Assembly (NCBI GenBank): GCA_964370795.1
Contig: CAYJME010000028.1
Location: 1 to 22,924, forward strand
Reading direction: 5' to 3'
Length of the DNA: 22,924 bases
Origin: JAHFOW01 sp964370795
GTDB taxonomy: Bacteria > Planctomycetota > Brocadiia > Brocadiales > Brocadiaceae
Below are positions 15,068 through 22,647 of the stretch, piece after piece (the stretch's first letter is position 1; every line of letters begins with the position of its first letter). The notes under the pieces were generated by a model, which searched no databases, had not been told where the DNA came from, and saw only the letters and a program-made list of their open reading frames with translations. The position numbers and the translations under genes were made by a program.

Positions 15068-15268
15068 ATGAAGAAATATAAGGAAGAATTATTAAACGAA
15101 ATCAATGATCTTTCGGATTATCAAATAATCAATCTTATGAAAATCATTCGCATTTTTAAAGAATCAATTATTCAACAGAAAGATCGGGACTTCTCCCTAA
15201 AAAAAGAATTTGAAGGTTGGGATAAACTTAGTGATGAATCGCTAATAAATTTCGAAAAAACGTTATAA
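15068..15268 (+). CDS. Antitoxin of a MazF/PemK-type toxin-antitoxin pair
   Basis: This 66-residue acidic protein has a helical N-terminal half (KEELLNEINDLSDYQIINLMKIIRIF) and the C-terminal motif EFEGWDKLSDESLINFE (about 48-64). I recognise this as the motif of small antitoxins that precede PemK/MazF toxins, where it reads roughly EFxAWDxLSDEALxNFE. The supporting evidence is direct: its TAA shares bases (TAATG) with an ATG that opens a PemK-like toxin. The toxin is internally deleted, so the antitoxin appears to be an orphan. The cassette lies between nuoL and nuoM, an odd place, and is more AT-rich than its neighbours, which suggests later insertion. Confidence 0.72.
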   Translation: MKKYKEELLNEINDLSDYQIINLMKIIRIFKESIIQQKDRDFSLKKEFEGWDKLSDESLINFEKTL

Positions 15269-15407
15269 TGCAAGCAGGTGATATTTATCTTGTTGAGATT
15301 CCTTTGTCTGGGGGGCACGAGCAGTCTTGAAAAATAAAATTGGTAGAATAAACGATAGTACACTTATCATTCTCAAACAGCAGTTGAGAAATATTATGGG
15401 CTTATAG
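15268..15407 (+). pseudogene. MazF/PemK-type toxin remnant, internal deletion and frameshift
   Basis: The start MQAGDIYLVEIPLSGGHEQS (15268-15327) is the N-terminus of a PemK/MazF endoribonuclease toxin, whose usual continuation is GxRPALVIS. Instead a TGA follows at 15328. Another frame from 15327 reads LKNKIGRINDSTLIILKQQL and ends LRNIMGL with a TAG at 15407. That is the normal C-terminal end of the same family (typically LKxKIGxLSDxxLxxIxxALxxILGL). The two ends meet directly, so about 65-70 residues including the catalytic core are gone and the frame is shifted. The product cannot be an active toxin. The match is to family knowledge and not to a database search. Confidence 0.8.
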
Positions 15408-15514
15408 AATGCATTAAGACACAAGGTTTGTGAAAAATATTAATTATAACAATTTGTGCAGATTTGAGTTTGTTCTTGGCTAAACAACGAAATTCGTAAT
15501 TCTGGAGTATCTGG

Positions 15515-15841
15515 ATGTCTTTACCTATTCTTTCACTTATAACGTTTCTTCCCATCATCGGGGTGTTTTTTATCCTTTCGATTGATTCAAAACGGCAGGA
15601 ATTGATCAGGATTACGGCACTGCTGGTGTCGGTCGTGGTGTTTTTTGTCTCCATTCCCTTATACTTTGGTTTCAATGGACGCACGTATGAAATGCAGTTC
15701 GTCGAAAAGCTCCCGTGGATACCTTCCTTCGGAATATTTTATCATGTGGGAATTGATGGTATCAGCCTGTTTCTGATACTTTTGACGACATTTATTACCC
15801 CTCTTGCGCTCCTGGCCTCATGGTATATCACCAATACATGA
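15515..15841 (+). CDS. nuoM: NADH-quinone oxidoreductase subunit M, 5' part (frame interrupted)
   Basis: This frame encodes the first ~108 residues of NuoM, including helices 1-2 and the block DGISLFLILLTTFITPLALLASW (about 80-102), and then stops early at TGA 15839-15841. The rest of NuoM continues in the -1 frame from about 15832. E. coli NuoM has about nine residues between the matching SW and the next helix, while only 11 bases separate TGG from TAC here. A loss of 16 bases (3n+1) would explain both the missing residues and the shift. It may be a real mutation or an assembly error. The ATG at 15515 has GGAG at 15504-15507. Confidence 0.85.
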   Translation: MSLPILSLITFLPIIGVFFILSIDSKRQELIRITALLVSVVVFFVSIPLYFGFNGRTYEMQFVEKLPWIPSFGIFYHVGIDGISLFLILLTTFITPLALLASWYITNT

Positions 15842-17055
15842 TTGCCATGCTGGTGCTCGAGACGGGGATGATTGGCGTTTTCACATCTCTTGACCTCTTC
15901 TTATTTTACGTATTCTGGGAACTCATGTTGATTCCCATGTACCTCCTCATCGGCATCTGGGGCGGCCCAAGAAGGGTCTATGCAGCGGTAAAGTTCTTTC
16001 TGTATACGATGGTGGGTAGTGTTTTCATGCTTTTGGCCATCATCACCCTGTACTTCTTGAATCACCGGGTAACGGGTGAATATACCTTTAACCTCTTGGA
16101 ATTTTACCGGCTCGACCTCTCTTATGCCGTACAATTCTGGTTGTTTTTGGCTTTTTTCCTGGCCTTTGCCATTAAAGTACCCATGTTTCCCTTTCATACA
16201 TGGCTGCCTGACGCCCACGTAGAAGCGCCAACGGCGGGGAGTGTGATCCTGGCAGGCGTTCTCCTGAAAATGGGGACGTATGGTTTTGTGCGTTTCTGTC
16301 TGCCGCTGTTCCCTGAGGTTAGCCATGCATTCATTCCGGTAATTTCGTGGATGGCCGTCGTCGGTATTATCTACGGCGCTTTGGTCTCTATGGTGCAGGA
16401 CGACCTGAAAAAACTTGTTGCCTATTCCAGCGTAAGCCATTTGGGTTTTGTCATGCTGGGTATTTTTGCCTTTAACATCCAGGGTATCGAGGGCGGTCTC
16501 ATCCAGATGATTAATCATGGTCTCAGCACCGGCGCCCTCTTCCTTATTGTTGGAATGCTCTATGAGAGAAGGCATACCCGTATGATTGCCGATTTTGGCG
16601 GACTTACGAAACAAATCCCGGTTTTGGCCACTTTATTTCTGATCGTCACCTTCTCTTCTATTGGACTGCCGGGGTTGAATGGTTTTGTTGGGGAGTTTCT
16701 CATTCTTGTTGGGACTTTTAAATCTCGGATACTCTATGCCTCTTTAGCGACATCGGGTATTATCCTTGCGGCTGTTTATATGCTCTGGATGTTTCAGAGG
16801 GTTATGTTCGAAAAAATAACCCATGAAGAAAACAGAACATTAAAGGATATTAATAAAAGAGAGTTTGTTGTATTAATGCCCATTATCATCATGCTTTTCT
16901 GGATAGGCGTCTATCCAAATTCATTCCTGAGAAAAATGGATGCCTCGGTAAATCACCTTTTAAAACAGGTGGGAGAAAAGGCGAATGTTGTACAAGTGCA
17001 GAAAACGGTTATACCGAAGATCGATATTGTTACCGAACCTAAAACAGAGTGGTAA
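15820..17055 (+). CDS. nuoM: NADH-quinone oxidoreductase subunit M, main part (frame interrupted)
   Basis: NuoM is an antiporter-like proton-pumping subunit between NuoL and NuoN. This open frame holds most of it: LFLFYVFWELMLIPMYLLIGIWGG (with the conserved glutamate of the pumping helix), KVPMFPFHTWLPDAHVEAPTAGSVILAGVLLKMGTYG and KKLVAYSSVSHLGFVMLG. The ATG at 15820 has no ribosome-binding site and lies inside the 5' fragment, so it is probably not a true start. Genuine homology resumes at about YMIAMLVLETGM (from 15835). Together the two parts would give a protein near the usual 490-530 residues. If the frameshift is real, NuoM lacks its first helices and complex I would be impaired. Confidence 0.9.
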   Translation: MVYHQYMIAMLVLETGMIGVFTSLDLFLFYVFWELMLIPMYLLIGIWGGPRRVYAAVKFFLYTMVGSVFMLLAIITLYFLNHRVTGEYTFNLLEFYRLDLSYAVQFWLFLAFFLAFAIKVPMFPFHTWLPDAHVEAPTAGSVILAGVLLKMGTYGFVRFCLPLFPEVSHAFIPVISWMAVVGIIYGALVSMVQDDLKKLVAYSSVSHLGFVMLGIFAFNIQGIEGGLIQMINHGLSTGALFLIVGMLYERRHTRMIADFGGLTKQIPVLATLFLIVTFSSIGLPGLNGFVGEFLILVGTFKSRILYASLATSGIILAAVYMLWMFQRVMFEKITHEENRTLKDINKREFVVLMPIIIMLFWIGVYPNSFLRKMDASVNHLLKQVGEKANVVQVQKTVIPKIDIVTEPKTEW

Positions 17056-17086
17056 TGGTATCTGAAAATCCTTAATAATTTATTGG

Positions 17087-17117
17087 TTTACAATCTTACA
17101 GGCACTCATCGTATAAT
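17087..17117 (+). promoter_or_regulatory. Possible promoter of the small exported protein gene
   Basis: A perfect TATAAT lies at 17112-17117, 19 bp after TTTACA (17087-17092). Transcription from it would start near 17124, just before the AGGAG ribosome-binding site (17125-17129) of the next gene. The -35 box is weak and the spacing long, so this is moderate evidence only. Confidence 0.4.
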
Positions 17118-17136
17118 TTTTTGTAGGAGAATTATT

Positions 17137-17544
17137 ATGAAGATATGGAGAATATTCTTACCTCTGGTTTTGGTATTGTTTGTAAATAGTATTGCATTTT
17201 CGATGGATTATTCGGGAACATGGAAGGGTACTCTTTATTATGGCAGTTTGGATAACCCCACGAAGATAACCGGCGTGACTTTAACTTTAAAACAAAACAG
17301 TACAAATACGAGATTTAAAAAATCCTTCTTTTATGGGCCTTATGGGGTAAAAGGGACGGTTTCTGGAAGGATATATAACGATAAATTCAAGTTTGTTGTT
17401 AATATAACTGAGCCCAGCGCGGGTTCACTTACGGGGAAGGGCATCATAAATGATGAGTCTGATAAGGTAGGTATCATTTTTACAGGGAGCGTACCGTACC
17501 TTGGTGCGATAACCAATGGAAGAGGATATTTTGAAAAACAGTAG
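17137..17544 (+). CDS. Small exported protein of unknown function
   Basis: I choose the ATG at 17137 because AGGAG (17125-17129) lies 7 bases upstream; the frame is open further up to 17083 without a ribosome-binding site there. The 135-residue product begins with a clear signal peptide, MKIWRIFLPLVLVLFVNSIAFS, with likely cleavage before MDYSGTW. The mature part is about 113 residues with alternating short beta strands (SGTWKGTLYYG, GVTLTLKQ, KGTVSGRIY, KFKFVVNI, SLTGKGIIN, GRGYFEKQ). It has no cysteine and recalls a small lipocalin-like or beta-sandwich fold. No family is recognised. It sits between nuoM and nuoN and may have its own promoter, so a link with complex I is unproven. Confidence 0.75.
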   Translation: MKIWRIFLPLVLVLFVNSIAFSMDYSGTWKGTLYYGSLDNPTKITGVTLTLKQNSTNTRFKKSFFYGPYGVKGTVSGRIYNDKFKFVVNITEPSAGSLTGKGIINDESDKVGIIFTGSVPYLGAITNGRGYFEKQ

Positions 17545-17667
17545 CTTTAACTTAAGGCAGATACTTATTTATTGTTGAGTTCGTGCCTGTAAGAAATTAA
17601 TACTCAATGATTCTAAAGTGCATCCTAATAAAATTTTTTGCATTCTATGGTTAAAGGTTTCTAAAGT

Positions 17668-19131
17668 ATGATAAATGCATCAATAATGACGTTTAATATC
17701 TTAAATATCTTACCAATCCTTGTCCTTGCAGGGTTTGGGATGATTGTGCTTTTAACGGATGTACTGTCCTCGAGAAAATGGGTGAACCGGAATATCCTGG
17801 CCTATATATCTTTGATAGGAATTATTATTGCTGCTGTTCTTACGAGAAGCTCTACAGGAACGACCCTCTTTTCCTTTAATGAGTCATTTGTCACCGATAA
17901 CTATTCCCTGTTTTTCAATTTTATTTTTCTACTCTGTGCAGGACTCACCATCTTAATTTCGCACAACTACATCAAACGTGAAGATATCAACTATGGCGAG
18001 TATTATGCCTTAATCTTGTTTTCAACGATTGGTATGATGCTCATGGCCTCAGGCGCAGACCTGCTGAATATCTACATTGGACTTGAGGTCATGTCTATCA
18101 GTATATACATCCTGACGGGTTTTAAGCGTTCTAAGCTTATTTCAAATGAAGCGTCATTAAAATACTTCCTGCTGGGGGCGTTTGCCACAGGCTTTCTTCT
18201 TTATGGCATCTCCCTTACCTATGGAACTACCGGCACTATCAATCTCAAACAAATAGCCAGTTTTATTGCAGAAAAAGGGGGGATGTCAGACCCTTTAATG
18301 ATCATTGGTATGGGACTGCTTATTGTTGGCCTTGGATTCAAGGTCGCCTCCGTGCCCTTCCATGCCTGGGTGCCTGATGTTTATGAAGGCGCACCAACGC
18401 CAGTAACGGCCTTTATGTCAGTGGGGCCAAAAGCGGCCGGGTTCGCTGCCTTTTTGCGTATTTTTCTGACTGCCTTCGGGGCATCCCACCATGAATGGCA
18501 AAAGATTATCTACATCCTTGCCATCCTTACCATGACACTCGGTAATGTAAGTGCGCTATCACAGACTAACATCAAACGAATGCTGGCCTATTCCAGCATA
18601 GCCCATGCGGGGTATTTATTGATTGCCCTCGTATCTGCGAATGATATGGGTGTGTCGGCAACGCTCTTCTATATTCTTGCATATATCTTCATGAACATCG
18701 GGGCATTTGCCATTATTATTGTCCTGAGCCGCAAGGGTGATGAATGTATACAGATTAACGACTATGCGGGATTGGGGTTCAAACACCCGCTACTGGCTAT
18801 TGCGATGACTCTATTTATGCTTTCAATGGCAGGCGTTCCGCCGATGGCGGGGTTTGTGGGAAAATTTTACATCTTTAGCGCAGCGATAAAATCAGGGTAT
18901 ATCGGACTTGCCATTATTGCTGTAATAAATAGCGTGATTTCCGTTTATTACTATTTAAGAATCACGGTGGTTATGTATATGAAGGAGCCTGTCAGAGAAT
19001 TTGTTCCCCTCACGATATCACCCCTCATGGTTGCCGCAATTGTCATTTCCGTTGTTGGCACACTCCAACTGGGTATTTTCCCTTCTAAAGTCATGGAAAT
19101 AGCTCAGCGATCAATCCTCATGATGAGATAA
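17668..19131 (+). CDS. nuoN: NADH-quinone oxidoreductase subunit N
   Basis: NuoN is the antiporter-like proton-pumping subunit nearest the peripheral arm. It has 487 residues with about 14 predicted membrane helices. Blocks include LLNIYIGLEVMSISIYILTGFKRS (with the conserved glutamate), KVASVPFHAWVPDVYEGAPTPVTAFMSVGPKAAGFAA (with the lysine and histidine of the half-channel) and IKRMLAYSSIAHAGYLL. The ATG at 17668 is the best start; a second ATG six codons later is possible. The ribosome-binding site is weak. It is the last nuo gene; 123 bases separate it from the small exported-protein gene. No terminator is visible after it. Confidence 0.95.
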   Translation: MINASIMTFNILNILPILVLAGFGMIVLLTDVLSSRKWVNRNILAYISLIGIIIAAVLTRSSTGTTLFSFNESFVTDNYSLFFNFIFLLCAGLTILISHNYIKREDINYGEYYALILFSTIGMMLMASGADLLNIYIGLEVMSISIYILTGFKRSKLISNEASLKYFLLGAFATGFLLYGISLTYGTTGTINLKQIASFIAEKGGMSDPLMIIGMGLLIVGLGFKVASVPFHAWVPDVYEGAPTPVTAFMSVGPKAAGFAAFLRIFLTAFGASHHEWQKIIYILAILTMTLGNVSALSQTNIKRMLAYSSIAHAGYLLIALVSANDMGVSATLFYILAYIFMNIGAFAIIIVLSRKGDECIQINDYAGLGFKHPLLAIAMTLFMLSMAGVPPMAGFVGKFYIFSAAIKSGYIGLAIIAVINSVISVYYYLRITVVMYMKEPVREFVPLTISPLMVAAIVISVVGTLQLGIFPSKVMEIAQRSILMMR

Positions 19132-19232
19132 TTTCAAAGTCGAAGTTTGGAATTTTCATCTTTTAATAGTTTGTTAATTTTTGATATGTAAATGTCTGTC
19201 AAACTTTTTCCCATTTGCATAGAGATAGGAAC

Positions 19233-20483
19233 ATGACCATAAAAGAGATTGTTCAAGAATTTATTCCAGAGATGAATTCTCCTGAAAAGGTTTATGAACT
19301 TTTTCGGATACTTGGGTATCCCGAAGGTAAGTTGCTTGATCCTACCTATAAAAGAAAGATAGAAGAGTTCGATTTTGCCAAAGAAGAGCGTGAGAAGGTT
19401 AAGAACGTCTTTACCGTCTTTAACTATGACAGTAAGCTCCAAATATTCCTGATTGAGACCAAAACCATCTCTACCCCTCTTGTCCGATATCTCGCAAAAC
19501 GTCTTTCAGACAGATATTTGAATTTCCTTCTTATACTCACCGCAGATTACAAAGCATACACGTTTATCTTTCCTGAATTTGAACGTATTGAGGAAGGCAG
19601 ACACAAGCTTAAGCTGACCAGGCTTATCCTCGACAGGGAGAATACGTATCATACAGACCTTCTTACCATTTCCAACCTTGCCCTTACTGGCGAAGAAGAA
19701 AATTGGAGAGATATCTGGCGTCGATGGAAGGATGCCTTCAGCGTTGAGAAGGTTACTGATAGGTTTTTTGATGAGTACAAAAAGGCATTTTTCAAGCTCA
19801 GGAAGACCTTTGAAAGCCAGGAAATATCTGTCAAGAATGCGCACGAACTTGCCCTGCAGTGCCTGAGCAGACTTATGTTCCTCTACTTTGTCTCTAAAAA
19901 GAGATGGCTTAATAATGACCCTAAGTTCATTAAGTGGTACTGGTATAGATATAAAGAGGAAATGAGAAATGGTAAAGCAAAAGAAGACACCTTTTACGAA
20001 AATTGGTTAAGAATACTTTTCCTGGAGGCATTTAATAACCAATATAGTCACCCACTCTTTCACCCTAAGGATGTAAACTCCATACTTGCCAATGCACCAT
20101 ATCTTAATGGAGGACTCTTTCATAGAAACGACCTGGATGATCTACCTTTCAAAATCAGCGACAACCTCTTTGCGGAGGTCTTTAATTTCCTTGAGCAATA
20201 CAACTTTACCATTCGAGAAGAACTTCCGTTGGATATTGAGGTTGCTGTTGACCCACAGATGATCGGGTATGTCTATGAATCTCTCTCCAATGTGGCAGAG
20301 GAGATATATGAAAGGCAGGACTTGGGGATCTTCTATACGCCGGCGGTGGAGGTTGACTTCATGTGCAGGCGGTCGCTTGTGGAGTATATTGCCAATCATG
20401 TAGGGGCAATTCATGAATTGCCCCTACCCAAGGAATGGATTTACAGGCTGATCTTTGATGAGGACAAAAAAGAGGTTGAGTGA
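19233..20483 (+). CDS. Type IIG-like restriction-modification protein, N-terminal part (ended by in-frame TGA)
   Basis: This frame encodes residues 1-416 of a large restriction-modification protein. The N-terminal domain (about 40-125) has a candidate nuclease motif, ExK, in IFLIETKTIS (E75, K77), as in PD-(D/E)xK nucleases. A helical region follows, then LGIFYTPAVEVDFMCRRSL (364-382), the N-terminal SAM-binding element (motif X) of N6-adenine methyltransferases of the Eco57I group. A palindromic element at 20400-20427 adds VGAIHELPL. The frame stops at TGA 20481-20483, after which the same frame continues with methyltransferase motif I. I start at the ATG at 19233, preceded by AGGA; a TTG at 19215 is less likely. 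Alone it would lack the methyltransferase core. Confidence 0.82.
   Translation: MTIKEIVQEFIPEMNSPEKVYELFRILGYPEGKLLDPTYKRKIEEFDFAKEEREKVKNVFTVFNYDSKLQIFLIETKTISTPLVRYLAKRLSDRYLNFLLILTADYKAYTFIFPEFERIEEGRHKLKLTRLILDRENTYHTDLLTISNLALTGEEENWRDIWRRWKDAFSVEKVTDRFFDEYKKAFFKLRKTFESQEISVKNAHELALQCLSRLMFLYFVSKKRWLNNDPKFIKWYWYRYKEEMRNGKAKEDTFYENWLRILFLEAFNNQYSHPLFHPKDVNSILANAPYLNGGLFHRNDLDDLPFKISDNLFAEVFNFLEQYNFTIREELPLDIEVAVDPQMIGYVYESLSNVAEEIYERQDLGIFYTPAVEVDFMCRRSLVEYIANHVGAIHELPLPKEWIYRLIFDEDKKEVE
20400..20427. repeat. 28-bp perfect palindrome, copy 1
   Basis: The half-site GTAGGGGCAATTCA is followed directly by its exact reverse complement. It lies in frame in the restriction-modification gene and encodes VGAIHELPL. 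It is 54 bases before the in-frame TGA. Confidence 0.95.
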
Positions 20484-21664
20484 TATATTACAAAGCATAA
20501 ACTCTGGTATCGTCTTGAAGAAGTGCTCGATAACCTTGCAGTAATTGATCCTGCTTGTGGGAGTGGCGCATTTCTGGTGGGTATGCTACATGTTTTGGTA
20601 GAGCTTTATAGACTCACGTATAACCACATGCAGAGGGAGATGACAGAATTTGAGCTTAAAAAGAAGATCATAGGAAATACTCTTTACGGCGTGGACGTCA
20701 TGCCCTGGGCGGTTCATTCGGCAGAACTCAGGTTGTGGTTACAGCTTATCATTGAAGAGGATATTCCTTATGAACGGCGAAAGCTCTTTCCACTTCTTCC
20801 TAATCTGGATTTGAATCTGCGTGCAGGTGATTCTCTGGTTCAAAAAGTCGAAGGAATAAGCCTCCGTGTAAAGGACATGGAAATTTCCTCCTCTTTAAAA
20901 AGAAAGCTATCGTCCCTCAAGATCGAAAAAGAGAAATATTACAACAATGACCCAACAGCCAAATTCAAGGACCCAAAATCCCTCCTCCACGAAGAACTCA
21001 GGATTTTTACTGAAATATTGGATGAAAGAATCATAACACTTCAAAAAGAAATTCAATCGGTAGAAGTAAAGAAACGCCATCGTCAGCTTGAGTTGTTTAA
21101 AGAATGTAAAGAAGCGAAACCAGAACAAAAAGGGCTTTTTGAGGAGCAAATAAAGATTTTAGAACAAAGAATCGAAGAGATAAAAGAGGTGAGAAGAAAG
21201 ATTAAGGAACCTGGCCATAAACCCTTTGTATGGGATATTGACTTTGCAGAGATTTTTGGAGACAAGGGAGGTTTTGATATCGTTATCGGCAACCCGCCTT
21301 ATGTACGGCAGGAGAAGATAGCGCCTCCCAATAAATTAAAGGCAGAAGTAACACTTGAGGATAAGGGGGAGTATAAGGAAAGGCTTTTTAATTCCGTTCA
21401 AGCTCATTTCCCATTCATTCAAAAGATTGATAAAAAAAGCGACTACTACATCTACTTTTACTTCCACGGTCTTGCACTCCTGAACGATAAAGGCACTTTC
21501 TGTTTCATCACATCTAACTCATGGCTTGACGTGGGCTATGGTAAAGACCTCCAGGAATTTCTCCTAAAACACTGTCACGTCAAAGCCATATATGACAATC
21601 AGTCAAAGAGGAGCTTCGAACACGCCGATGTAAACACCATCATTGCCCTTTTCAGTGCCCCGAA

Positions 21665-21694
21665 TGTAGGGGCAATTCATGAATTGCCCCTACA
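21665..21694. repeat. Palindrome copy 2, extended to 30 bp
   Basis: This copy is identical to copy 1 over 28 bases (21666-21693), and one further T-A pair closes the ends. It is in frame and encodes VGAIHELPL, between the catalytic and specificity domains. Confidence 0.95.
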
Positions 21695-21863
21695 AAACAC
21701 GGCAAAATTTGTGATGTTCAAAATGGATTTTGAGAAGGTAATAAACACAAGGAACCTCCTTGAAATAGAGAAGGCAGAAGACATAGTAAAGACCGAGGCA
21801 TACAGGGTCTTTCCTGTAAAACAAGAAACCCTTTTGGAAGAGGGATGGGAATATCCAGAAAAT

Positions 21864-21891
21864 GTAGATGCAATTCATGAATTGCCAAAAG
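21864..21891. repeat. Palindrome copy 3, degenerate
   Basis: The core GCAATTCATGAATTGC (21870-21885) is intact, but the outer arms have diverged (GTAGAT on the left, CAAAAG on the right). The peptide is VDAIHELPK, still in the same frame. It looks like an old, decaying copy. Confidence 0.8.
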
Positions 21892-21922
21892 ATTTGATGA
21901 CAAGCCAGGAATTACCCAAACC

Positions 21923-21952
21923 TGTAAGGGCAGTTCATGAACTGCCCCTACA
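21923..21952. repeat. Palindrome copy 4, with paired substitutions
   Basis: Core CAGTTCATGAACTG: both arms differ from copies 1 and 2 at the matching position (A to G on the left, T to C on the right), so pairing is kept. One outer mismatch exists (GTAAGGG against CCCCTAC). The peptide is VRAVHELPL, in frame. Confidence 0.9.
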
Positions 21953-22545
21953 AAAACCGAAACAAAAATCCCTCATAAAAGATAAATTTCTGACAGGCAA
22001 ATATGAAGGAAACAAATGGGGTGGGAAATATCTCAGGGCTCCGGATATATTCTTTACTATCCTTGAAAAAGGCAAAGGGAAGCTGGTAAGGCTCGGAGAT
22101 ATTGCAGAAGTGAGGCGTGGCTTTACAACTGGGTGCAATGAGTTTTTTTATCTCGATAAAGAAAGAATAAAGGAATGGGGTATAGAAGAAGAGTTTTTAA
22201 AGCCTATAATAAAGAGTCCGAGAGAGTGTAAAAGTATTTTGGTCAAGCCGGAAGACTTAAAATATAAGGTCTTAATGTGCCACAAGGATAAGAAGGAATT
22301 AAAGGGAACTAGCACCCTGAAATATATTGAGTGGGGAGAAAAGCAGGGATTTTATAAAAGGCCGTCATGTAGTGGAAGGCGAAGGTGGTGGGAGTGTCCA
22401 GATTTAGAAGGAAATATGTTTTGGGTAAAAGAGACTAATGATAGGCTGGGCGTTTTTTTGTCTAACAATAATATGCTATGTGATTGTAGACTGTATTATA
22501 CAAAAGGAAATAGCCAATTACAAAATTCTGTTAATGCTACGTTGT

Positions 22546-22647
22546 TTGGTTTTATTTCAGAGATTCTATCGCGTGGTGGGTTGGGAGAGGGTGCTATTGG
22601 TTTTATTTCAGAGATTCTATCGCGTGGTGGGTTGGGAGAGGGTGCTA
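22546..22647 (+). repeat. 51-bp exact tandem duplication in the specificity domain
   Basis: Bases 22546-22596 are repeated exactly at 22597-22647. The unit is 17 codons, so the frame is kept and the protein reads GFISEILSRGGLGEGA twice in a row (from residue about 1106). Confidence 0.95.

Noticed and set aside
15901..16614. 237-codon open frame on the minus strand inside nuoM
   Set aside because: It is a shadow of the strongly conserved NuoM frame, with low-complexity charged sequence and no family match.
20481..20483. Reading TGA as selenocysteine or as a reassigned codon
   Set aside because: Several neighbouring genes end in TGA, and the site is in a linker before motif I with no selenoprotein context.
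20400..21952. Palindromic copies as a CRISPR array or transcription terminators
   Set aside because: The spacing is irregular (over 1 kb to 31 bases), no spacers exist, the copies lie within a coding frame, and there is no T-run after them.
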